64,000 nucleotides of DNA from the NCBI RefSeq assembly GCF_027622945.1, contig NZ_JAPZVQ010000014.1:1-64000 (forward strand). The letters run 5' to 3'. This DNA comes from Glycomyces lechevalierae (lineage in GTDB: Bacteria > Actinomycetota > Actinomycetes > Mycobacteriales > Micromonosporaceae). A program made the position numbers and the translations under genes. Below, one piece after another: positions 1-6,749 of the stretch; the first letter of the stretch is position 1, and each line of letters starts with the position of its first letter. The notes under the pieces are model-generated. The model was not told where the DNA came from and did no database searches. It was given only the letters and a program-made list of their open reading frames with translations.

Positions 1-54
1 CGTCGCGGGCTTGCGCCGCGGGGCCTGGGTGCAGGCCGGCCCACGCCCGCGGCC

Positions 55-80
55 GGGCCGGGCGCGATCGCGCCCGGCCC
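55..80 (-). terminator. Terminator hairpin after the DUF4190 gene
   Basis: A perfect inverted repeat has 12-bp GC arms (55-66 and 69-80) around a 2-nt centre. It lies 16 bp beyond the stop codon of the minus-strand gene at 97-774. There is no U-tract, which is usual for very GC-rich actinobacteria. Confidence 0.55.
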
Positions 81-96
81 GTCCCGCATCGCTGCA

Positions 97-774
97 TCAG
101 AACAGCGGTGCCGCGTCGTAGTCGATCGGCCCGCTGCTCGCGCCGATGAGCACGTAGATCAGGCAGAACGTGAAGAACGAGACGATGCCGAGCACCAGGC
201 CGGTGATGGCGAACGGCTTGTTCGTGGCGAGGCCCTTGTTCGCGCGGGCCCACCCGACGGAGCCGAAGACGACCGCGAGGACGCCGAGCGGCCACGTGAA
301 CGTGTTGAGCACCGGGATGAACGAGAGGACGATCGCGACGACGCCGCAGATCAGGGCGGCGGTGCCGAGGCCGTTCTTCGGCTCCTGGCCTTGCAGCGGC
401 CCGTCGGCGTTGTACGCGGGCGGCGGTGGCGGCGGAGGAGGGACCGCGCCGCCGGAATAGGGGCTGTAGCCGCCGCCGGCGGGCGGGGGTCCGGCCGGTC
501 CGGCGCCGGGCGGCGGGGGAGCGGGCGGGATGCCGCCGAACGGCCGGTCCGCGGGCGCCTTCGGGGTCTCGCCGGGCGTCTCGCCGTGCGTCGGCCGCGG
601 CGTGTGCTCGGGGTCGACGCCGGGCGGGCTCCAGCCCGGCTGGGGGCCGGAGGGGGCCGGGCCGGGCTGGTTCCCGGAGAACGGGGTCCCGCCGTCCTCG
701 GTCTCCTTGCCGTTGCGGTCCCCCTCGGGCGGTTCGGGTTCGGATGGCCCCGGGGTCGGCGGGTACGTCGTCAT
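97..774 (-). CDS. DUF4190 membrane protein with long proline-rich N-terminus
   Basis: This 225-residue protein has two parts. Residues 1-132 are a low-complexity Pro/Gly/Glu region ending in runs of proline. Residues 135-212 are a hydrophobic region with segments near 137-155, 159-175 and 188-212, and the Gly/Ala-rich pattern of DUF4190 (GTAALICGVVAIVLS). No catalytic residues are visible. The ATG start is supported by GAGGAGG six bases upstream. The proline-rich half is probably cytoplasmic and disordered, a common design in actinobacterial DUF4190 proteins of unknown function. The gene is monocistronic, with a terminator hairpin just past the stop. The family call is fairly sure; the role is unknown. 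Confidence 0.75.
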   Translation of the reverse strand: MTTYPPTPGPSEPEPPEGDRNGKETEDGGTPFSGNQPGPAPSGPQPGWSPPGVDPEHTPRPTHGETPGETPKAPADRPFGGIPPAPPPPGAGPAGPPPAGGGYSPYSGGAVPPPPPPPPAYNADGPLQGQEPKNGLGTAALICGVVAIVLSFIPVLNTFTWPLGVLAVVFGSVGWARANKGLATNKPFAITGLVLGIVSFFTFCLIYVLIGASSGPIDYDAAPLF

Positions 775-934
775 GGCGGCCTCCTCGTCTGGCGTGGGCG
801 CTCGGCCCCGATGTCCCGCAAGGTAGACCAGATCCCACCGGTCCCGTGGGGATTCACGGGAACCGATGGCCTCACTGCACCCCCCGGTTCCCGATTCGAG
901 AAGTCTGCTCGGATTTTTTGCGCTTAGGGGTTTA

Positions 935-956
935 CTACCCGTCAGTAGACGGGTAG
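935..956. repeat. Perfect 9-bp inverted repeat, possible operator
   Basis: The arms are CTACCCGTC and GACGGGTAG, separated by AGTA. The repeat lies about 160 bp upstream of the DUF4190 start and 330 bp upstream of the RDD gene. It is less GC-rich than the nearby terminators and is followed by A-rich sequence, so it looks more like a regulator-binding palindrome than a terminator. No regulator can be assigned. Confidence 0.4.
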
Positions 957-1152
957 AAATGAGTTACGGATCCGGAAGGACTTCCCGGGGACACGGTCTC
1001 CGCAGATCGGAAGGATTCGTGCACCGCCGCCGAGCACCCACGTGCGACCTGAGCCGTCGGGAGGCACAGCGGGACCAGCCACCTAGGGGCCAGTCACCGC
1101 TATTAAAGACTTCACGCTTGGTAACTCGGTCGGAAGTGCAGTACGTTGCGAG

Positions 1153-1184
1153 CGGCCCAGTCGAGGCAGTAACCGACTGGGCCG
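1153..1184 (+). terminator. Orphan terminator-like hairpin
   Basis: Perfect 11-bp arms (CGGCCCAGTCG / CGACTGGGCCG) enclose a 10-nt loop and are followed by a moderately T-rich tail. No plus-strand gene lies upstream to be terminated. It may therefore end a small untranslated transcript, or act in the 5' leader of the RDD gene that starts 100 bp downstream. Confidence 0.4.
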
Positions 1185-1286
1185 TGTCGTTGTCCGCGGC
1201 ACGATCCCCGGCGACGGTCCGCCGCCGCCGCGGGCCGAAGCGGCTGTGGCCGAACTGACTGGGAATGTCGAGGCGAGGCTGCAAGA

Positions 1287-2168
1287 ATGGCCTCGATGAC
1301 CACGATCGAACCCGGCTGGTACCCGGACCCCGCCGACCCGGCCACGCAACGCTACTGGGACGGCGAGGCCTGGGCGGGCAAACCCGTCCCCGCCGACGCC
1401 GAGCCCCCCGCCGAACCCGAGCCGGTCGATCCCGAACCGGAACCCCTCCCGCCCACCACTCAGGACGTTCCCGTCGAGACCCTGCCGGTCGACCGCCGCT
1501 ACGGCGAGGGCCCGCCGCCGCGCGTCATCCAGCGCGTCCCCGGCGCCGTGCAGCCGCCCGACACCGTCCCGATCCGCTCCCTCGGCGTCACCGTCGGCTG
1601 GATCACCCGCCACGACGTCACCCGCATCCTCGGCGGCCGCGTCCTCGCCCACCCCGGCCAGCGCTTCGTCGCCCGCCTCGTCGACCTGCTGTGCATGCTC
1701 GGCCTCAACGCGGTCGTGAACGGCTACTTCATCTACCAGATGATGCAGACCTTCTGGCCCTACTTCCTCGACGTCGCCACCGCCGCCGAGCCCGGCGACG
1801 TCGAAGTCCCCTCGCGCCTCTCCGACGAGCTCTGGATCGTGCTGCTCATCGCGCTTGGCCTGTGGTTCGCCTACGAGGTCCCCGCGACCCTCAACACCGG
1901 GCAGACCCTCGGCAAGCGCCTCATGGGCATCAAGGTCGTCTCGCTCGCGCCCGTGGACCTCGGCTGGGGCCGGCTCCTGCTGCGGTGGTCCTACGCCGCG
2001 CTGCCGCTCATCTGCTTCCCCTTCGGCGCGGTGCTCTGGATCCTCGACGGGATATGGTGCATCCGAGACCAACCCTTCCGCCAATGCCTCCACGACAAAT
2101 CCCCCGGCACCGCCGTCGTCGAGGTCGGCAGCGAGAAGGCCGACCCTGAGAAGGAGCCCTCACGATGA
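1287..2168 (+). CDS. DUF2510-RDD family membrane protein
   Basis: This is a 293-residue integral membrane protein. Residues 9-29 carry the DUF2510 signature (GWYPDP, then YWDGEAW). A Pro/Glu-rich linker follows. An RDD domain spans about 125-280: RFVARLVDLL near 126-135, hydrophobic segments near 135-160 and 183-200, the GQTLGKRLMGIKVV loop at 205-218, and CLHDKSPGT near 267. RDD proteins are small membrane proteins, mostly of unknown function; some have been linked to ion transport. GAGGCGAGG lies 8 bases before the ATG; a second ATG three codons later is possible. The stop overlaps the next start (ATGA), so the aminotransferase is probably translationally coupled. Confidence 0.8.
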   Translation: MASMTTIEPGWYPDPADPATQRYWDGEAWAGKPVPADAEPPAEPEPVDPEPEPLPPTTQDVPVETLPVDRRYGEGPPPRVIQRVPGAVQPPDTVPIRSLGVTVGWITRHDVTRILGGRVLAHPGQRFVARLVDLLCMLGLNAVVNGYFIYQMMQTFWPYFLDVATAAEPGDVEVPSRLSDELWIVLLIALGLWFAYEVPATLNTGQTLGKRLMGIKVVSLAPVDLGWGRLLLRWSYAALPLICFPFGAVLWILDGIWCIRDQPFRQCLHDKSPGTAVVEVGSEKADPEKEPSR

Positions 2169-3220
2169 GCGATCCTCTGCGTGAAGACCTCGAATCCATC
2201 CCTCGCTACGTTCCCGGCAAGGCGATCCCCGATGCCGTGAAGCTCTCCAGCAACGAGGTGCCCTACGGCCCGCTTCCCGGTGTGGTGGAAGCGATCACGG
2301 ACGCCGCCGAGACCGTCCACCGCTACCCCGACCTCGGCGTCGTCAAGCTGAGGGGCGTGCTCTCGCAACGGCTCGGACTCCCGGTCGAGCGGATCGTCAC
2401 CGGCACCGGCTCGGTCGCCCTCATCGGCCACCTCATGCAGGCGATCGCGAAGCCCGGCAGCGAGGTCGTCTACTCCTGGCGCTCCTTCGAGGCCTACCCG
2501 ATCGCGGCCACCATCGCCGGGATCACCAGCGTCCAGGTGCCGAACACCGCCGACCACCGCCACGACATCGACGCGATGATCGCCGCCGTCGGACCGGACA
2601 CGCGCGCCATCGTGATCTGCAGCCCCAACAACCCGACCGGCCCGGCCGTCACGGCCGACGAGCTCGACCGGGTCTTCGCCGCCGTCCCCGAGGACGTGCT
2701 CGTCGTCATCGACGAGGCGTACCGCGAGTTCGTGACCGACCCGGCCTGCCCGGACGCGATCGAGCGCTACGCCGACCGCCCCAACGCGGTCGTCTTCCGG
2801 ACCTTCTCCAAGGCGTGGGGCCTCGCCGGCCTCCGCGTGGGCTACATGGTCGCCCGGCCGGGCGTGGCCGACGCGGTGAGCCGCTGCGTGATCCCCTTCG
2901 CAGTCAACGCGGCCGCGCAGCGGGCGGCGCTCGCGGCGCTCGAAGCGGAGGGCGAGATGCGCCGCCGGGTCGCACTGGTGACCTCGGAGCGCAAGCGGAC
3001 TGTCATGGCCGCAAGGGAACTGGTGCCGGACGTGCCGGACTCGCAGGCGAACTTCTTCTGGCTGCCCTTGGGGGAGCGCGCGGTCGAGTTCGCCGCGCAC
3101 TGCGAGCAGCGCTCGATCCTGGTGCGGCCCTTCGCGGGCGACGGGGTTCGGGTCACGGTCGGTCTGCCCGAGGAGAACGACGCGATGCTCGAGGCGCTGC
3201 GCGCGTTCGTGGAGCGGTAA
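2165..3220 (+). CDS. HisC/Pat-type aminotransferase (histidinol-phosphate or aromatic amino acid)
   Basis: This 351-residue class I/II PLP-dependent aminotransferase has the HisC-family features SSNEVPYGP near the N-terminus, SPNNPTG near 157-163, IDEAYREF, and the Schiff-base lysine K216 in TFSKAWGLAGLRVGY. HisC uses L-histidinol phosphate with 2-oxoglutarate; the Pat subgroup of actinobacteria transaminates aromatic amino acids. No other his genes are nearby, so a stand-alone Pat-like (HisC2) role is as likely as histidine synthesis. Its ATG overlaps the stop of the RDD gene by 4 bp. The enzyme family is certain; the substrate is not. Confidence 0.85.
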   Translation: MSDPLREDLESIPRYVPGKAIPDAVKLSSNEVPYGPLPGVVEAITDAAETVHRYPDLGVVKLRGVLSQRLGLPVERIVTGTGSVALIGHLMQAIAKPGSEVVYSWRSFEAYPIAATIAGITSVQVPNTADHRHDIDAMIAAVGPDTRAIVICSPNNPTGPAVTADELDRVFAAVPEDVLVVIDEAYREFVTDPACPDAIERYADRPNAVVFRTFSKAWGLAGLRVGYMVARPGVADAVSRCVIPFAVNAAAQRAALAALEAEGEMRRRVALVTSERKRTVMAARELVPDVPDSQANFFWLPLGERAVEFAAHCEQRSILVRPFAGDGVRVTVGLPEENDAMLEALRAFVER

Positions 3221-3264
3221 CCGGATCAGAGAGACCGGGCGCCCCACCGGCGCCCGGCTCCGTC

Positions 3265-3606
3265 CTACTTCGAGGCGGCGCGCTCGTTCTCGTCGACGAA
3301 CGCGTCGTACATCTCGGCGAGGGTCTGCTTCTGCTTCGAGGTGAGCTCGCGGTCGGTGGCGATGGCCAGCGGCATCGCGGAGCCGTTCTCGGAGGCGGTG
3401 AAGTTCGCCCGCAGGTACATGATCGGGGTGGTCATCCGCAGCGCCAGCGCAAGCTGCCGCAGGACCGCGCCGCTGGGACGGCGCACGCCGCGCTCGCCCT
3501 GGAGGTAGGGGTTGGAGACCCCGGCGGAGTCGGAGAGCTCACGAGTCGCAACGTGGGCGCGTTTGCGCACGTCCCGGACGAATGAGCTGAAGTCGCGATC
3601 TGTCAC
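3265..3606 (-). CDS. XRE-family helix-turn-helix regulator
   Basis: This is a small cytoplasmic DNA-binding protein of about 113 residues, starting at a GTG (VTDRDFSSFVRDVRKRA). The frame stays open to a TTG/CTG-rich extension ending at 3669, but that stretch is Pro/Arg-rich and unlike protein. The HTH spans about residues 5-60 (TRELSDSAGVSNPYL, ERGVRRPS). Compared with the usual YLSQIERG, the recognition helix reads YLQGERG, one residue shorter. The C-terminal third (ELTSKQKQTLAEMYDAF) is the usual tail of this actinobacterial subfamily. It converges on the aminotransferase gene and lies upstream of, and divergent from, the fhaA operon. Another GTG at 3615 is an alternative start. Confidence 0.75.
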   Translation of the reverse strand: MTDRDFSSFVRDVRKRAHVATRELSDSAGVSNPYLQGERGVRRPSGAVLRQLALALRMTTPIMYLRANFTASENGSAMPLAIATDRELTSKQKQTLAEMYDAFVDENERAASK

Positions 3607-3845
3607 CCGCGTCACCCTACGCGCCTTCGGCGGGGACCGCCACCCGCCCCTGCCTGGGGGTTCCAGCATTCGGTACTACCAGCCGACACGGCACTCACCC
3701 GATCAGACGATATGAATCGGACTCGGGGAAGGGTTGCGTCTCAACCGCTCGCCGCCGCTGGAAGCCAGCCGATACCATCGGGAGACGACGCGGCTATTCA
3801 AGGGAGCGTCACGGTCCGGATGGCGTCTGACGAGGAGGAGAACCG

Positions 3846-4559
3846 GTGAGCGTTCTGCAACGCTTGGAGAAACAACTGGAGGGCCTGTTCGAGGGCACCT
3901 TCAACAAGATGTTCAAGGGCGTTGTGCACCCGGTCGAGATCGCCAGCGCCATGCAGCGCGAGGCGGAGACCCACAAGGCGGTCCTCGCCGGCGGGCGCGT
4001 GCTGGTGCCGAACCGCTACGTCATCGACCTCTCCCCGCCCGACCACGACCGCCTCGCCCCGTACGCGGCGGCGCTGGCGCAGGAGCTGGCCCAGTCCCAG
4101 GCCGAGTTCATCGGCGAGAACGGCTGGACGGTGTACGGCGACGTCATCGTCGAGATCGAGCGCGGCGAAGGCCTGGACACCGGCATGTTCCGTGTGACCG
4201 CCGAGGTCGCGGCCCTGAACGAGGGCATGGACCAGCCGGTCTCCGGCGGCGGCTACGGCCCCGCGCAGCAGCAGGCCCCCACCGGCCCGGTCCTGGTGAC
4301 GGCCGACGGCCGCCAGTTCACCGTGGCCCACGGCGCCACCATCATCGGCCGCGGCGAGCAGGCGCAGATCCGCCTCCCCGACGTCGGCATCTCCCGCCGC
4401 CACGTGCGCGTCGACTTCGACGGCCGCCAGGTGTCGGTCACCGATCTCGGCTCGACGAACGGCACCCTGGTCAACGGCCAGCGGATCGCCACGGTCTCGA
4501 TGCAGCCCGGCGACGTGATCCAGATCGGCACGACTTCCCTGACGCTCCAGGCGGGTTAG
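3846..4559 (+). CDS. fhaA: FHA domain protein FhaA (DUF3662 + FHA)
   Basis: This is the first gene of the kinase/cell-wall locus, 237 residues. Residues 1-120 match DUF3662 (LEKQLEGLFEGTFNKMFKG, ALAGGRVLVPNRYVIDL). Residues 148-235 form a forkhead-associated domain with the phosphothreonine-binding signature: GRGEQAQIRLPD, SRRHVRVD, and DLGSTNGT at 200-207. In mycobacteria FhaA binds phosphorylated MviN and PBP regulators and moderates peptidoglycan synthesis. Here the linker between domains is only about 30 residues, so the protein is less than half the roughly 520 residues of the mycobacterial homologue. GAGGAGGAG precedes the GTG start. The protein is cytoplasmic, and the assignment is secure from sequence plus neighbours. 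Confidence 0.92.
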   Translation: MSVLQRLEKQLEGLFEGTFNKMFKGVVHPVEIASAMQREAETHKAVLAGGRVLVPNRYVIDLSPPDHDRLAPYAAALAQELAQSQAEFIGENGWTVYGDVIVEIERGEGLDTGMFRVTAEVAALNEGMDQPVSGGGYGPAQQQAPTGPVLVTADGRQFTVAHGATIIGRGEQAQIRLPDVGISRRHVRVDFDGRQVSVTDLGSTNGTLVNGQRIATVSMQPGDVIQIGTTSLTLQAG

Positions 4560-4576
4560 CGACTCCGACACGTGAC

Positions 4577-4599
4577 GCCCCGGTCCGATGGGCCGGGGC
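4577..4599 (+). terminator. Terminator-like hairpin between fhaA and fhaB
   Basis: A 10-bp stem (one G-U pair) with a GAT loop starts 17 bp after the fhaA stop. It could attenuate or end fhaA transcription, which would fit the unusually wide 277-bp gap before fhaB. Confidence 0.4.
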
Positions 4600-4836
4600 C
4601 GCGTGCATTCCGGGGTCGGGAAGCGGTGCGGGCTCCGGCCGCCGCAGCGAGGGCGGTTCGTGGCGGACTGCGGCTTCTGCGCCCCGTCCCACGACGGTCG
4701 CACTGCTCCGCAATGGTCCACGGCCCCATGCCGGTAGCGGTGGGATGACCGGCTCCGTTCGGCGGCTCGTCTCGGAGGCCGTGCCACCGTGGGCTACCGT
4801 GTCTGGGACCGATCGTTCAGTCGCTGGGAGCGCCGA

Positions 4837-5322
4837 ATGCCTGAGATAGTCCAGACCGTCGCCCGGTTCGGGTTCCTCGTGCTGCTGTGGCTGTTCGTGT
4901 TCGCCGCCGCCCGGACGATCACCCGGGACCTGCTCGCCCAGCGCCGCCCCGCGACCGCGGGCCCGGCCGCCGGGCCCGTCTCGGCCCCGCCCGCCGCGGG
5001 CGGCCGCGGCGCCCGGCCGCAGGCCCCGCAGGCCGCGCAGTGGCTGGTCGTCACCACCGGCGAGCTGCAGGGCCGCCGGTTCGTGCTCTCCGGCCAGCCC
5101 ATCTCGATCGGCCGCGCCCCCGACTCGACGATCGTCATCCGCGACGACTTCGCCTCCAACCGGCACGCCCGCGTGCGCCCGCAGGACGGCCAGTGGGTGG
5201 TCGAGGACCTGGGCTCCACGAACGGCACCTACCTGGGGCGCGCTAGAGTCACTGCACCCACGCCGGTCCCGCTCGGGGTGCCCATCCGGATCGGGCGTTC
5301 CTCCTTCGAGCTGCGTCCCTAG
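4837..5322 (+). CDS. fhaB: FHA domain protein FhaB/FipA
   Basis: This 161-residue protein has one N-terminal membrane segment (about 11-27, FGFLVLLWLFVFAAA), a Pro/Ala linker (36-66) and an FHA domain at 68-160 with GRAPDSTIVIRDDFASNRHARV and DLGSTNGTYLG. The mycobacterial homologue is about 155 residues, so the length fits. FhaB/FipA links phosphorylated kinase substrates to the divisome and elongation machinery. The open frame begins at 4789, but the ATG at 4837 gives the conserved MPEIVQTVARFGFLVLL start and has a GGGAG motif upstream. It lies in the fhaA-to-pknB locus in the usual order. Confidence 0.92.
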   Translation: MPEIVQTVARFGFLVLLWLFVFAAARTITRDLLAQRRPATAGPAAGPVSAPPAAGGRGARPQAPQAAQWLVVTTGELQGRRFVLSGQPISIGRAPDSTIVIRDDFASNRHARVRPQDGQWVVEDLGSTNGTYLGRARVTAPTPVPLGVPIRIGRSSFELRP

Positions 5323-5429
5323 CAGTGCCGGGAACCAGTGAGTCCCCGACTGCATGCTGGACAAGGGTTGAGAGAGGCGGCGATGTCGACATCGAACAGC
5401 GGGCGTGCCCGCGCTACGGCGGTTGATTC

Positions 5430-6695
5430 ATGAGTTTGCACCTGCGATACGCGGCCATCTCCGACCGCGGGGTGGTGAGGCAAGGCAACCAGGACTCGGT
5501 GTTCGCCGGTCCCCACTTCATCGCCGTGGCCGACGGCATGGGCGGCATGGCCGCCGGTGACCTGGCCTCGGCCATCGTCATCAACACCGTCGCCCGGCTG
5601 GACGTGCCCCCGCCCGCCGACTCGGTCGTGGACGAGCTCGCGGACGCCGTCGCGGACGCCAACCGCGCCATCCGCCGCCAGGTCGCCGACGACCCGCAGA
5701 AAGAAGGCATGGGCACCACGCTCACGGCCCTGTGGTTCGACGGCGAGTGGTTCAACCTCGTGCACATCGGCGACTCCCGCGCCTACCGGCTGCGCGAGGG
5801 CGGGTTCGAGCAGATCACCGTCGACGACACGTACGTGCAGATGCTCGTCGACGAGGGCCGCATCACCGCCGAGGAGGCCGAGCGGCACCCGCAGCGCTCC
5901 CTGCTGCTGCGCGCGCTCGGCGCGGCCGAGGTCGAGCCGGCGTTCCAGACCATCAAGGGCGTCCCGGGCGACCGGCTCGTGCTCTGCTCGGACGGCCTCT
6001 CCGGGCCCGTCTCGGACGCGGACATCGCCCGCACGCTCCAGAACGCCGCGACGCCGCAGGAGGCCGCCGAGACGCTGGTGCAGCAGGCGCTCGACGCCGG
6101 CGCGCCGGACAACGTGACGGTGCTCGTCGCCGACGTCGTGACCGAGGACCCGGGGGAGCAGCGCCAGTTCATCGGCGGCGCCGCCGCTGACGCGCGCCTC
6201 GCCGAGTCGGACACGGCCGTCCTCCGGGCCGTCAAGGAGGCGGAGCACGAGGGCGAGGCCGAGGGCGACGCCGAGTCGGAGGCGCAGCCGAAGGCCCGCA
6301 AGCACGGCCGGGTGTGGCGCACGATCCTCGCCACGTTCATCGTGCTCGCCCTCGTCGCCGGCGGCGGCGTCTGGTGGGCGCGCACGCAGTACTTCATCGG
6401 GGTCTCCGAGGCGGGCAACATCAGCCTCTTCCGAGGCCTCCCTTTTGAGGTGGCGGGATACCGGTTGGCGTGGCTCGACATCGAGTCCGACCGGCCCGCC
6501 GCCGACGCCGTGGACTCGGTCGAGTCCGACCTCGAGTCCGGGATCACCGTCGACGGCCCCTCGGCCGCCGAGGACGAGTTCAGCGCCCTGGTCGACCCGG
6601 ACGCCGGGAACGAGAGCCTGGACCCGTTGTGCGCCACCGCAGCAGGCGAGACCGAGGCGGTCCCGGCGGCTGCAAAGGACTGTCGCGACGACTGA
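5430..6695 (+). CDS. pstP: PP2C-type Ser/Thr protein phosphatase PstP
   Basis: This 421-residue membrane-anchored phosphatase is predicted to reverse phosphorylation by the neighbouring kinases. The PP2C domain covers residues 1-238. Its metal-binding acidic residues are visible: D22 (RQGNQDS), D35 (VADGMGG), D115 (HIGDSRAY), D188 (CSDGL) and D227 (APDNVTV). An acidic linker (240-290) leads to a transmembrane helix near 298-316 and an external domain of about 105 residues. The C-terminal part is acidic and poorly conserved, as expected for this family. It lies 107 bp after fhaB and 54 bp before rodA, in the conserved order. Confidence 0.95.
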   Translation: MSLHLRYAAISDRGVVRQGNQDSVFAGPHFIAVADGMGGMAAGDLASAIVINTVARLDVPPPADSVVDELADAVADANRAIRRQVADDPQKEGMGTTLTALWFDGEWFNLVHIGDSRAYRLREGGFEQITVDDTYVQMLVDEGRITAEEAERHPQRSLLLRALGAAEVEPAFQTIKGVPGDRLVLCSDGLSGPVSDADIARTLQNAATPQEAAETLVQQALDAGAPDNVTVLVADVVTEDPGEQRQFIGGAAADARLAESDTAVLRAVKEAEHEGEAEGDAESEAQPKARKHGRVWRTILATFIVLALVAGGGVWWARTQYFIGVSEAGNISLFRGLPFEVAGYRLAWLDIESDRPAADAVDSVESDLESGITVDGPSAAEDEFSALVDPDAGNESLDPLCATAAGETEAVPAAAKDCRDD

Positions 6696-6749
6696 GCGTG
6701 GCCGATATAGGCTCGCATCGCAAACCGGATTGAGACGCAAGGGGAACTG

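Larger units (their letters stand above)
775..1286. other. 512-bp intergenic region between divergent genes
   Basis: No convincing protein gene is seen; the open frames here have arginine-rich, shadow-like composition. The region contains two perfect hairpins, at 935-956 and 1153-1184. It must also hold the promoters of the DUF4190 gene (minus) and the RDD gene (plus). The interval 960-1150 could encode a small RNA ending at the second hairpin, but no RNA family was recognised. Confidence 0.5.

Noticed and set aside
1083-2093. Long minus-strand open frame of 336 codons across the RDD gene
   Set aside because: Its composition is Glu/Asp/Gly/Arg-rich without hydrophobic pattern, and it is antisense to a recognisable DUF2510-RDD protein. 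Long shadow frames are expected in DNA this GC-rich.
3670-3845. tRNA gene upstream of fhaA, as found in mycobacteria
   Set aside because: No cloverleaf, acceptor stem or T-loop sequence could be found in this spacer.
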